DNA of 64,000 nucleotides from Sodiomyces alkalinus F11 (lineage: Eukaryota; Ascomycota; Sordariomycetes; Glomerellales; Plectosphaerellaceae), in contig NW_021167085.1 of the NCBI RefSeq assembly GCF_003711515.1, forward strand, positions 65,507 through 129,506, written 5' to 3'. The notes under the pieces are model-generated. The model had not been told where the DNA came from. It did not search any database and saw nothing but the letters and a program-made list of their open reading frames with translations. This document shows, one piece after another, positions 9,907 to 22,159 of this stretch. Position 1 is the stretch's first letter. Each line of letters opens with the position of its first letter. Both the position numbers and the translations under genes were made by a program.

Positions 9907-10512
9907 ATTATTGTTTATGAAAGAAATGGGAGAAGAGGGCATGGTAGGATAGCAGGATAATAATTAATATCAGGCTCGTGGTTATGACCGATTGTCCGCG
10001 TTGGTAAAAAGACGGTCTATTTTGATCCAGCATCAAGGATCAATGCGAGGGTCGACTCGTCGAGTTGCCCTATGTTGTTCTGTTCGACCATCAGTATGGC
10101 TCTGATTTCACAAAAAGAGACCCCCTCGCTGAATAAAGGGCTGAGAGAACTTCTCTTTCTATGCGCCAGGCTTCGGTCGTTCAACGAGACGGAAGTCCGT
10201 CTTTGTTGAGCATTGGGATGGGACGATATGTTACCCAGGGAGAAGAAAGGGGGTCCAGGGCCAGGGACAGGGCCCAGGGTTGGCGCTAGGAGCCGGCTCC
10301 CGCAACTCTATTTCGCGGGGAAACTGTTTAAAGGTACGAGGATGTACGATAGTCCATACCTACTTGGCTGTCTAATTTAGTGTGAATAAAAGTTTCTTCA
10401 AGTCTCGTCTACCATGCACTTTTCCGAACCGCACGACCTATTTAGGGCGAAACGGAGTCGGTTGATGCGGAGCACAAGACATGCAGGTAGTGTAAGTAAG
10501 GTAGGGAGACAT
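9907..10512. other. Intergenic spacer up to the retrotransposon block
   Basis: About 600 bp of ordinary, non-RIP sequence between the CVNH gene and the copia LTR. It ends in the 5-bp duplication GACAT (10508-10512). I see no gene in it. Confidence 0.6.
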
Positions 10513-10714
10513 TGTCAGATAAAGCGTAGTCAAAATCGTCACAAATAGGTCAAAATTGATTAAGGCAATTATGTATATATATAACTGTCTTAGACTATTA
10601 GGGAAACGCTGCCACCGTATTTTATATAGTGCAGATTCTGTAAGCGTCCATCCGGATTATACTCTTAGTAATCCGGCCTATTACGTAACCGAAAAGACTA
10701 TAGTCTATTCGACA
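10513..10714 (-). repeat. Copia LTR, left copy (3' LTR)
   Basis: A 202-bp direct repeat of 31205-31407, beginning TGTCAGATAAAG and ending TTCGACA. The differences between the two copies are mostly C/T and G/A transitions. In this copy the transitions lie mainly in the inner half. Confidence 0.92.
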
Positions 10715-11573
10715 CACCCCCTAATCGCCCCAAAACGTTAATTAGGCGATTAAAGCTATTCGTAACCGGCAGATAATCCAGCTATATAATCTATTCGCTG
10801 TATCCGCCCTTAAATTCATCCTCCAGGTCCTCTAAATATTCTATCCGGACTTCCTCTAGCTATTTCTACTATAACCGTTCCCGTATATCTATCACGCCTA
10901 CCTAGGACCTGAATACCTTAAATTTCTCGCCGTATAACGCCTTCGTTAATCCGTCTACTATTATTTCCGCGCTCGTAACGTATATTACGAGGATCTACCC
11001 TTATTCCTTTACTTAACGTAACTAGTAGCCGTGGATATCGATATAGCGGAGGCGCGTTATTAATATACTAATCTCTTAATCAACTAATCGAATCGTTTAG
11101 TTATCATCGTATAAGATCCTTAATTCCGGATCGTTCAAAGTAATAGGCGTTATATAAAGATACCCTCTTTTACACCTTATACTAACGCTAATAGCTCTGC
11201 TTCCGTTATTAATATCGTGACTATATCCTGCTTATTAGCGCGCTACGCGATTATGCCTTTAAATAAGCGTACTATATACCCTTAACTGCTCTTACGATTA
11301 AGGGTATTATCGGTAAATAAGGCGTTAGTGTAGATTTCGATAGTATCGCTACCCCCTAGTTCTAACGTAAACGATTAGCTGTTAATTAGATAGAGGATTA
11401 GATAATCGGCGGCCATATAGTAAATAGGCCCTGGATTAACGTTAAACCGGTATAGCCTAGATACTATAAACGCGATATTAGGCCGTGATATCACTACTAC
11501 GTATAGTATAGATCCTATCTTCCGTTAATAGCTTTTAACGTTAGTTAAGGTCCCTGAATAGTATAGTAGCTCT
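10715..11573 (-). pseudogene. Copia RNase H, decayed C-terminal part of pol
   Basis: Read on the - strand, 11.1-11.42 kb gives a broken RNase H: GGSDTIEIYTNALFTDN, then NRKSS*GYIVRLFKGIIA, then ITEAELLAL. These match the TDASFAD, DRKSxxGY and TEAE blocks of copia RNase H, with in-frame stops that fit C-to-T changes. The gypsy-1 insertion at 11574 separates it from the rest of pol. Confidence 0.85.
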
Positions 11574-11788
11574 TATAAATAACTGGTTATAGGTCGTGGC
11601 ACTAAGTGAGGTTATAATAATAGATTATCTAGAACTAAGGAGGGAAAAGGGAAAAAGGAGAAAAGTCTACGGTGTTAGGCTAGCTATATGGTAGCGATAA
11701 CTTAGCGATATAGGTCCGTTAACTAAGCGCGTAATCAGGAAGATCCGGAGTATAGCCGGATCCTCTATATCGGGGTTAACCCGTAATA
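11574..11788 (-). repeat. Gypsy-1 LTR, left copy (3' LTR)
   Basis: A 215-bp direct repeat of 18583-18797. The differences are essentially all transitions, as RIP produces. Confidence 0.93.
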
Positions 11789-12389
11789 CTATCCCCCCCT
11801 CCCCCTTTAGGGGTTACGTGACCACGTATTACCGTCGTGGTTCGTCTCCCCCTTATATCGCGGTGATAAAGGAATAATCGCGTCCTTTTATCTTACCTCG
11901 CCCTTACCTCGATATTAAAGAAATCTTAGGTCGCCTACTAACCTTTATTTATATACCTAAAATAATAACGTAGGCCCCCCTTATATAGATACTATCCGTA
12001 GATATATCGGGCCCATTTTCCTTATAGGCCCTTTTTTCCTCTATTCCCCTCCTTACCTTTAATAATAATAATAATAGTAATAGCGGTTCTATACGTATTC
12101 GTTCTTCCTTATAGCGATAACTCTTCTAACTTCTCCCGTCCTCGGATAATATTAATAATACTTAGTTAGTTTAAGAGTTCTCCGTTTAAGGTAAGCCGTC
12201 TCTCGCTCGCGATCTATTATAAAGAAGCCTCCGTTAATTTATATCGTTTTATAAACGGCGTTAGCCCCTAGCGATAATAGAGGTAATAATAGTAGTAAGC
12301 GAGCTGCCGATAATAATATAGGTATAATACTCTTACACTTTAAAGCGATACTAACCGTATAATAGTTCGCGTTATCGCCCTCGCCGCCG

Positions 12390-13560
12390 CCTAAGAAGAA
12401 GAAATCGGCGGGTAATTAGCCTCCTAAGTACCCTCCCGGTAGCGTTTATACCGAACCGTGCCTCCTTTACACGCGCGATATTACTAATAAGAAGTATAAG
12501 TGCCTTTATTATAGCTAGATTAGTCGGGGGAAGAAATACTACGTGTACTCTACGAAGATATACCGGTATACTCCTCTCCTAGCGTACCTTAAAGACCACG
12601 CGTAGAGGTTATTCGAGACGGCTACCCTTATTAACGACGATAATAAGAACGCCCCTATAAGGCCTCCTCCCTTTCTAAGGTCGCGACCGCTTCGCTAACC
12701 TTCTCTTAGGAGTAAGAACCGTATCTTAACGCCTACGCGGCGTTTTAGGATACCCTTATAGCTAAGGAAGCGAAGATAGCGATATTACCTATAGCTATAT
12801 ATCCCGCGGAGGCTCCCGGTATAGTAATCGCGCTAACCCCTTCTCCTTCTTAGGAGGTCGAAGAAGAGGTAGCACCGTAGTTAGCCTCGCTGCCTCTTCC
12901 TAAGGTCGTTAACGAGGTAACTAAACTAGCCTTACTTCCTCTAATAACGGAAGTCGCTAGTAAGGTGGTTATATTAGTCTTTTCTCCTCCCTTAGAGGTT
13001 ATAGAAAAGATAGCGTCGGGACTAAACGTATTGCTTCCGGAGGAGGTTATTACTAGGGCAGAATAGCTAGCCTTATCTTCTCCTTATAAGGTTATAGGTA
13101 AGGTGGTAGATTCGAGCTTAGTCCCTCCTAATATTATAGCGGAAAAGAATACCCGTCCTACTACTCCTACTCCCTTATCGGGGTTAACGTTATCGGATAA
13201 AGAGTTTAGGTGCCTTAGTCTTATAGAGCTAAAGGAGTATACTCGGCTATTTAGGGAGATACTTATACTCGGTCGCGCTAACGTTATAATCTCCGAATTC
13301 TAATAGTACACAGAGTATAGGCGGGCTTTTACGCTTACGGGTATAAATATTATTAGCGTGGTCGTAATCCCTAATAACGATAATAACGATAAAGACGATA
13401 ACGAGGTTAAGGAGATAGACTCCGACCTATAGCGGGGCGATAAGGGTAGACTTTTACGGAAGTCGATAATCTCGAGGATAGCGATTTTAAGGCCGAGGAT
13501 ATCGATCTAGACTTACGTTAAGTATAGTTAGGGCGCGGGGCCTATCCGGTCTAAACTAAA
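12390..13560 (+). pseudogene. Decayed accessory ORF antisense to gypsy-1 pol
   Basis: On the + strand, opposite to gag-pol and between pol and the 3' LTR, a protein-like reading persists despite stops. One block is rich in Tyr where Cys would be expected after RIP (YKCLYYS, then KKYYVYS). A long Pro/Val-rich linker follows. Then comes an open stretch 13103-13303 containing LTLSDKEFRCLSLIELKEYTRLF, and finally an Asp/Asn-rich tail. A zinc-finger-like N-terminal part is possible. I do not recognise the family. Confidence 0.5.
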
Positions 13561-13599
13561 TCTAACTTTTACCCCTTTCCGATTATCGCGATATAATCC

Positions 13600-16500
13600 T
13601 TTATATATCGGTTCCTATATTATAATAGCGTAAAGGTATTTAACGGGCTATTATTCGTTATTACTAAGCCGAATTTCCTTTCGAACTTATTAAATACCCG
13701 CGTTTACGCTAATAGTTCTAGCGGTTTCTATATAGGCTTATAGTATCCTACCTATTATACTAGTACCTTATATCTTAATCCCCTACCTTACCTCTTTATC
13801 CTCGCGTAGAGGATTTCCTTAACTTCCTATTCTTTACTATCGGTCGCCTTTTAAATAGGCGGTGGTTAAGGGCCGTCTACTACCTATCCCGGAAAGGGGT
13901 TATCGCCCGCGTGATATAATAGGTCTATATAGAATCGGGGGTAGATTTACGATAGTATAGCGAGCTTAACTATATATAGGCTAATTACCTTTATAACTCG
14001 GTATTTACGATAAAGCTAATTAAGCTTATAGGATAGTCGCGGAGTCGAGTAATTAGCTGATAATAGCTAAACTAAGTCGTTAACTTTGAAACGCTTAGCC
14101 GGTATATGATATTAGTTAGTAGACACCTTATTCCGGAGCTATATCGATACGATCGCGGCCTAGGCGAACTCGGTCGCTTCCTATAGACGTTATAGTAGGT
14201 TATAGGCCGCTAATACTCTAGGTTCTATAAGGGGCTTTTCGGTTATCTAGATCGGGTCGATATAGTAGCCGTGTTCTAAGAAGAAGGGACTAAACCCCGT
14301 TATAGAGCTCTCGCGGTTATTTAGGGCTAGTTATACTACGGGTAATAAGCGATCCTAGTCGTCTTAGGTATAATAGATAAAAGCTCGTAAATAGGCTTAT
14401 ACTTCTTAGTTTATACGCTTTATTACTTTATCGGTCTAGGGATAGTATACCGTGCTAAGCTTACGCGATATTCGTGCGAGCTTATAAAAGTGCTTCTAGA
14501 ACCTACTTATCTAGTTTAAGCCTTAATCACTAATAATCGACCTAGGTATCCCGTAAAACCGGAAGTAGTAGTATAGGAACTATTCCGCGTAAGCTTCGGC
14601 TTCTATTATCTCTATTATTTCTAATATTATAGCCTTAGTTAGATAGTCTATAATAACGTAAAGGTAGCACGCCTTTTTTTCGCCGGCTAGTAGTAAGTCC
14701 GTTATAAAGTCTATTAATAGGTTGCTCCGTATTCGTTCTAGCACCGGGAGGGGGCGTAAGAGGCCTTATTTCGTATTTCTCTATATATACCCCTTTCCGT
14801 AGACGTTATAGTTTCGGATAAATTATCGGATATCCTTATTTATCCTCGGCTAGAAAAAGCGACGTATTATTAAAGCGATAGTGTTTTTATATCCGGGGTA
14901 TCCTCCGATTACTAAGTCGTGAATTAACTAAACGATCCTCCCTTATAACGTCGACCCTTCCGTGGACCCGGGCACTTAAATTCGGTCGCGGAATAGTAAT
15001 AACCCGGTCGTAAAGACTAAGTACTCGGCTATTTATAGCTTTACTTCTAATAATAGTAAGAACTATTATTCTTCTTTAGTAACCGTAGATAGGGCTCCTT
15101 AATACTATTTGTCGGTTATAAGCGTCTTATCCTATAGTTATTATAGCTTTTAGTCCGCCTTAAAGATCGTTTAACCGCTATTAATACGGCGAATACTAAG
15201 TAGAATCACGGTATCGGGGATTAATTAAATATAGCGAGATTACTCTTATTCGTCCGTTATATCTTAGGGCTTATCTTACTATTAACGTAAGAGGGCGTCC
15301 GCTATTGTGTTATCTTTTCCTTTCCGATATTCGAGTACGAAGTTAAACTATATAAGCTCGCTAGCCTATCGGCTTTATCGTTCGGTAAGTATTCGCTTCG
15401 TTATAAAGTACTTAAGGGCCCTATAGTCAGAGAGGACTATAAACTACCGATAGCTAATAAGCTTAGCCCGCTATATCGCTAGATAACTTATAATCGCTAA
15501 TATCTTTTTATCGTGGATTAGGTAATTATATTCTGCTTTATTAAGTTTACGAGAGTAGTATACGACTATATAGCGATTTCCGTCCGTATCTTCTTATATT
15601 AGGCTACCCCTAAAGGTAAACACCGAGTAGTCCGTCTCGATAAATATTTTATTTACTAAGTCCTACTATCGTAGTATTAGTCCTTCTTAAAACCTCGCCT
15701 TTAGCTCGCGAAAGGCCGCTTCTTTATTAGGACCCTATCGAAAGACGTAGTCCTTTTTAGTAAATACTATTAACGGGGCGGAGATCCCCGAAAAGTCCTT
15801 AATAAAGATCTAGTAGTAATTCGTGAACCTTAGAAAGCTTCGCACGCCTTTAACCGTTAAGGGCGCTTCCTACTCGCGGATAGCTTATAACTTCTCTAGG
15901 TTATAAAACACGCCCTTCCCCGCGGTAACTATGAATTCTAGGTACTTTACCGTCTTTACGCTAAACTCGTACTTTAACGGATTTAGGTTTAGGCCGGCGT
16001 CCGCGAGCGCGCGGAGTACCTATTTTACCTTCGCTTTATAATCGGCCTAACTCCCGCTAAAGTAGACTAGAATATCGTCGACGTAAACGGTGACGAAGTC
16101 GTCTAGGAAGCGCTATAGCATCTTATTAATATATTATTAGAACGTCGCGGGGGCTTTACTTAAGCCGAACGGGTAGATAAGCTATTCGAAAAGCCTAAAC
16201 CGGGTTCGGAATATAGTCTTATATTCGTGTCCTAGGGCTATCCTAATCTTATAAAAGGTAGCGATTACGTCGAGCTTTATAAACTATTTCGCTTAGCTTA
16301 GGTTTTATAGTATCTCGGCGATTAAAGGGAGTAAGTAGTAGTCTTATTTAGTAATCGCGTTTAGCGCTTAGTAGTCGTAATAAAAATAAAGTCCTCCGCC
16401 TAGCTTCCTTATAAAGAGGATAAGAGCCGCGGCTTCTAAACTATTAGCACGGATAAACCCCTTATCTATTAGGTTAGTAAGTGTTTTCTGTAATACTAGG

Positions 16501-18560
16501 AGTTCTTCTCTCGATATATTATAGAGCGGCCTTTAGGGGAGCGATAGTTCTTTACCGTTATTTCCGGGTATAAGGTTTACCTCGTAGTCGACTCCTAGTC
16601 AGTATAGCGGTAATTAGTTAGCCTTATCGAGCGTAAATAGGTCGCTAAATTCTTATAATAGCTCTTCGGGTATAAAGTCCTTCGGGTCCGTTAGTTACTT
16701 CTTATATAACGCTTTTTCGATATCCCTTAAGCTTACTCCCTAGACTAAGACTTCTTCGCCCTTCTATCGTAATTATCTAATAATACCTATAAATACGGAT
16801 CAGGTAACTAAATAGGCGTCGCGAATAGCTTATACTCCGGTAGGTTCCTTTTCGTGGTAAAGTCGTATATTTAATCCGGCCGCTCTATAGTAAAGCTATT
16901 TATTCTTAGTATAGTATATTATATTATTTTATTCTATCTAGGGCTTCCCGAGGAATACGTCTTAATTAAGCCCTAGCACTATATATACGAATATCCTTTA
17001 CGAATAGCCGCCGATCTTAAGCTCGAAGACGGCGATCTCTGCGTTACTAATAGTCCTAGTAGCTTCCGAGAAGCTATTTAGTAGTCGATTCGTCTTATCG
17101 ATTAACGGTAATTAGAGTCTTTAGGTAAACTATTCACTTATAGTAGTATAGTAGTCGTAACTAATATTAATAAGGGCGAGGATACGCCGTTTATTTACTC
17201 TAGCTACTATAAATACCGGGTTACTACTAGTATATACTCTAAACGCCTTTTACCCCCGCCGTATCGCGGTTATCGGCTTTAACGCCCGTTTTCGTGTTAG
17301 AGCTATTCTTTTTCCGAGTCGTCCTTATTAGTCGACTCGTCCCCGCTTTTATCGCGATCCTTCGCGCGGTTCTCCTTAACCTTCCGGACTATATCTTAGT
17401 TTTCTTTTAGCTTTTTATAGTTCCGCGCGATATACCCCTTCTTATTATAGTTATAGCACATCTAAGTCTCTTACTTCGCCTTTCCGTCGCTAACACGGTT
17501 TACTCCGCCTATCTTTATATTGCCGTCGGCGTCCTTCTTCGCGGTTATATAGTCTTAAGCTTATTTATCGTAGTTCCGTTTAAACTGATAACCTTTAAGT
17601 TTCCCGGCGATATCTTATACGCCGTTAACCTATATAGTATAGTGGTTAGTAGGAATACGGGCGGAGATAAGCTTATCCCTAAGTCGTGAGGTAATCGCTT
17701 TTTCGAGGAATAAGATCTATACGGTAACTTCCTATTTAGTACCGCCCGTAAAGGCGATCTATCTATTAAAACAGAGTAGGAAGGCAGTAAACGATTTATC
17801 GGTTTATTAGCGAATTATACGTAAGGCTGAGGTAGCCCGTGATTATTCTATAGGATTAAGGTAGGTACGATTAAGATATACTATAAAGTTATTAGAGTTT
17901 ATAAGCTTACCCGGCCCGTCGCTTTTATAGAAGGCTAATACAACCTATTATACTTCGGGCCCTAGGTAATTATAGATCGTGTACTAAGCTTATATATTAT
18001 TCTGGAATAAGTCGCTATTAATTATAAGCTTCTACTATATCGTGTAGGCCTATACGCCGTAGTATACTCGCTTCCCCGAGAACTTCGCCGGGCTATCGAT
18101 AGTCTTACGGGGTACCGCTATTAAGGTCGGGGCGACTACTATTATTATCGGCTATAGCGTTAGCGATAGAACCGGTGATAGGGTAGACTCTACTTGAATA
18201 AGGATTATCGGGGTTTACGAGGGAGCCGGAATATTTAAGTTAGGCGGTATAGGGTTCTACGGGGTAAGCGATATTAGGAGCCGGGCTATAAGCTATTCGA
18301 CTAACTAGCGTTATCGCTCGTTAGCTTCTTCTCTCGCGCGTTATCGGTCTATAAACTAGCGTATTTCCGAGTAATATTCTTATATTGGAGTAAGCCTTAA
18401 GTTAATATCGGTATATTATTTATAGAGAGGGCCTAGACTTATATTTAGGGCTTAGTTATTTTCTTTAAACCGTTAGTTCGTCCACTCTATAACCTATTTA
18501 ATTCTAATAGGTTACTAGGCGGTAGCGTTAGAATCCTAATCTATCGCTAGCGTAGCGCGT
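13600..18560 (-). pseudogene. Gypsy-1 gag-pol, decayed
   Basis: Gag lies to the right, with a knuckle whose Cys and His codons have become Tyr (CYNYNKKGY instead of CYNCGKKGH). Protease/RT follow, with YVDD intact, then RNase H with ADALLR, then integrase with a partly lost HHCC motif (FIRNYNVYGKG). Stops interrupt all of it. I could not identify a chromodomain in this element. Confidence 0.85.
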
Positions 18561-18582
18561 GGGTATCGCTAAGTTCTAGATA

Positions 18583-18797
18583 TATAAACGACTAGTTATA
18601 GATTATAGCACTAAGTGAGGTCGTAATAATAGATTATCTAGAACTAAGGAGGGAAAAGGAAAAAAGGAGAAAAGTCTACGGCGTTAGGCTAGCTATAAGG
18701 TAGCGATAACTTAGCGATATAGATCCGTTAACTAAGCGCGCAGTCAGGAAGATCCGGAGTATAGCCGGATCCTCTATATCGGGGTCAACTCGTAATA
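18583..18797 (-). repeat. Gypsy-1 LTR, right copy (5' LTR)
   Basis: A 215-bp direct repeat of 11574-11788, followed immediately by the target duplication GCTCT. Confidence 0.93.
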
Positions 18798-18802
18798 GCT
18801 CT

Positions 18803-21800
18803 ATAACCTTAATTAGGTGCGTTAGGCGATAGTTACTGCTATACTTGTTATTCGGCTTTAATAGACGTTCTAACTTAGTAACGTAGTCGTGTTATAATAG
18901 CTAGATTTTACGGGCGACGCGGTCGCGAATAAGCTTAATATTAAGGAACTACTATAGAGGATCGCTACCTTATAGGTTATAGTAGCGTTATAGGTTATTA
19001 ACGGCCTGCTTTATCTATGCCTTATATTATTCTTTATAAGTAATAACGATATTATTAACGTAGAAGAATAGGATTAAACCGCGGCGTAGAAAATAACACG
19101 GTTCTTATAGTATTATCTAGAAGCCGTCCGCTATAAGGATAGCTAAAAAGTGATTTTACTAAAGTAGTAAAGACTCTTTAAGTCTATAAAACGCCTTTTT
19201 TAGGTGTAAACGACTCCTAGGGGCTAAAAAGCCTAGCGGCGGGTATATAAAGATATCGTAGGGGAGGGGCGCGTGTATAAACGCGTTTATAATATTAAAT
19301 TATAATAGTATAAGGTTAAATCGGGCGGCGATAGCTACTAACGCGCGGAATAACTATCCGGCTAGTATTACTACGTACGTCTCCTTAAGCGAGGATTAAT
19401 ACTGCTAATCTCCTCGTACTATAAGCCTTACCTTATATTTATATAGGAACCTATACTTATTAAACTTATATATTATCACCTATATCGAATTAAGAATCTG
19501 ATATCTATCTACTACGGACGCCGGCACCCGTATCTATAACCCTATCTCCTCGTGGCTCCGTAGGTGGTCTTTTTATACCTATCGGAATAGATGGCTATAA
19601 GGGTGTAAGGGTATATCGCGAGGGTTCTTCGGAGGAGGAGGGAGGTCTTTACGGTGGATCTTTACGGCCGTTAGGGTAACTACCGGAGTACCCGCCGGAG
19701 TAACCGCCGGGGTTATATTTCTCGATATAACTTCCCGAGTTATGCTTCTAGTGGCTACCGCCGGGGCTATAGATTCGCAGGGTATTATTAAGCGTCGTTA
19801 TAGCGCTATAGGCGTAGACCTTTTTAACCGTAATTTAGTTAGCAGAATTCTATTTAATATATATATATATTAGGTACGTAACGGCTAGCGTTAAATACTA
19901 TAACCTAATAGTCTCTTTTCTAGCTATCTCCATATCGAATTAGTTACGCTCCTTTATTTAATAGGAGCCCTATAGCCGTAGCTATAGGAGTATCGTAGCA
20001 CCGTAGTCTGTTATCCTAGAACCGTATAGCCGTAGGGGTATCACGGTTTCCTAATATAACGGCTACTATTAGCGCTATAACCGACGGCGGGGTTATTAGT
20101 AGAGTAGGAAGTAATAGATCGGGCGGATATAGATAGTAATTAGGCGCTATATCGGCTAAATTACACTATTCATAACCTAAATCTTATCCTGATTAACTCG
20201 AGATAGCCTCCTTTACCCCCTTACGGCTGGGTATTACGGACTATAACCTTAACGGTAAAGCCGTTAAGGAAGGGGATCCGGGGGCGTTTATCCCCGGATC
20301 TAATAATTCAAAATAAGCAGTTATATAAAGGGGGGGGTCCTTAGCTTATATATCCATAAACGGCCGTGAATCTCTAGCCCTTTCCTACTCGATCTAACTA
20401 ATTAGGTCTTCTAATTACTCCTCGATTAATTAACGGAGGTCGTCCTTAAAGGTAGCGATATCGCCGTTAAAGAAGGCGTGTTCGTTAAAATCTATATCGC
20501 GTATTCGAATAACGCAGGTATAGTGGCGTAGGCTAGGCACTTAGATACAGAAAATATTAGTAGAATCGTAGCCGACAAGGTAGCCGATATAGGCGCGGGG
20601 AGCGATACGTTTTAATAGCTTATTCGCGCCCTTTTAGGTATCTTTTATTATCGTGTACGCCTTATAGCCGTAAGCTCGAAGATATAATAAAATCGGCTTC
20701 CTTCTAAAGAGAACCTCGTATAGTGTTTTCTAATCCTTATTATTATACTGCCTTTATAGTGTCCGGTTATAGATATACGCCGCTGTGGGAATAGCCTTAG
20801 GCTATATAAACGGTGGTAGTTTTACATGGATATTTATCGCACGACCTTTTAAGATAACCACGGTAGCAGCGTATTCGGCACCTCTATTCTGCGCTTAAGT
20901 GTCGGTAGTAGATGCCTCTAAAAGGATACCCTTATTATGTAGGAATTAGACGATATCGTGGGATTAAGTTAGTTCGTTATTAGATTCGAAAACGCGCACC
21001 TTATAGCCTAATTAGCGGTCTATCTAGGCGAGGAATTCCTTAATTATTACGAGGATATCCACTGCTAGCTTACTCTTTATAATATAGGTGGCTATAAAAC
21101 CACTATAACGGTCGGTGAAAAATATAAACCGAGAGTCCTTATCGGATATTCGTTTACAATCCGTGAAATTAATCGCTTATCGCTCCCCTATATAAGCAGG
21201 TGTAGTATAAGGGCGCCTACTAATATGCCGTTTTATCTTTATAAGCTCGTAGGCCTCGTAGTTAATAGTTATTAGTCCCTTGATTTTAACCCCCTGCGTC
21301 TACTCTTCTTGGTGCCTAAGTAGTTTAGGGCCTGTGTGCCCTAGGCGTAGATACTATAAGATACCCTCCGTAGTGCTTAGATACTATATTATCGATTTAT
21401 AGACGCCTTTTCCGGTGGTAGAAGAAGAAGAAGAGCCTAGAAAAGTAGCCGTAGATTAGTTAGAGGGTATATATTTAATAACGGTTTAATCGAAGCGGTG
21501 ACTTAGCTAGCATAGTATAGATCCATCGGAACGCCGAATATAGTTATTTAGTGGCTTTTAATTCTATTAGTATCCTCGAAAACGTAGGCGTTAGTTAGAG
21601 ATTAAATTACAGGTAAAATCCTCGTAGTATACAACGTTTAATAGCCTAAAATCGAGACCTCCTATTAGTCCGTTTAATCTCACGGTCACGTTACTATAAC
21701 CTTTAATAGGCAGGGACGAACTACCTACGACTACGTAGTCTCCCGGCGTAGCGGGTATAAAATCAGAAAAGCGGGAAAAATCGTTAAAAATATAAATAGT

Positions 21801-21932
21801 AGCACCGGAATCAAGGATAGTAGAGGTTCGAAGAGAGTAGTTAGCAGTAATACTAGCCGTAAAGGTGGCGGCGTGGGAGACGCCGCTACGGACGCTGCTA
21901 TAGTTAAGTCACGCCTCTTTAAGCTATATAGA
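18803..21932 (-). pseudogene. Copia pol: integrase and reverse transcriptase, decayed
   Basis: On the - strand the integrase core reads SRFIFFTDRYSGFIAT (about 21.08-21.13 kb) and continues through KVRVFES to a decayed QNRGAEYAA block (about 20.85-20.9 kb). The RT active-site strand FFYVNNIV is at about 19045-19069. YVDD has become YVNN, two GAC-to-AAC changes. The segment joins 10715-11573 on the left and 29921-31204 on the right once the gypsy insertions are removed. Confidence 0.88.
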
Positions 21933-22155
21933 TATAAGGAACGGAGTGGCACTATAGATTAGGACTATGTAGGATCGGAGATACGCTCGGATCGCCGAGC
22001 ACTCGGCGAGACTAAACTACTATATTAGCACGGAGGGGGAAAAGTCTTCTTTTCCTCCTTAAGTTAAAGTCTTAATAATATATAACTATTAAGTCCGAAT
22101 AGTATTATCCGTTACAGTGTATCTTTTCCCTAGTATTATAGCCTATTCCTTAATA
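21933..22155 (+). repeat. Gypsy-2 LTR, 5' copy
   Basis: A 223-bp direct repeat of 29693-29915. It begins TATAAGGAACGG and ends TTAATA, consistent with RIP-altered TG...CA termini. Confidence 0.93.
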
Positions 22156-22159
22156 AATT

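Larger units (their letters stand above)
11574..18797 (-). mobile_element. Ty3/gypsy LTR retrotransposon (gypsy-1), RIP-mutated
   Basis: LTRs of exactly 215 bp each (11574-11788 and 18583-18797), flanked by the duplication GCTCT (11569-11573 and 18798-18802). The 7.2-kb element lies on the - strand. A polypurine tract (complement of 11789-11810) abuts the left, 3' LTR. Going leftward on - come a CCHC-type knuckle (about 17431-17463), RT with DFVTVYVDDILVYFSG (around 16050-16100), an RNase H end with DNTIADAL (15293-15350) and an integrase zinc-binding region (14.79-14.86 kb). It is inserted in the copia pol gene. Confidence 0.93.
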
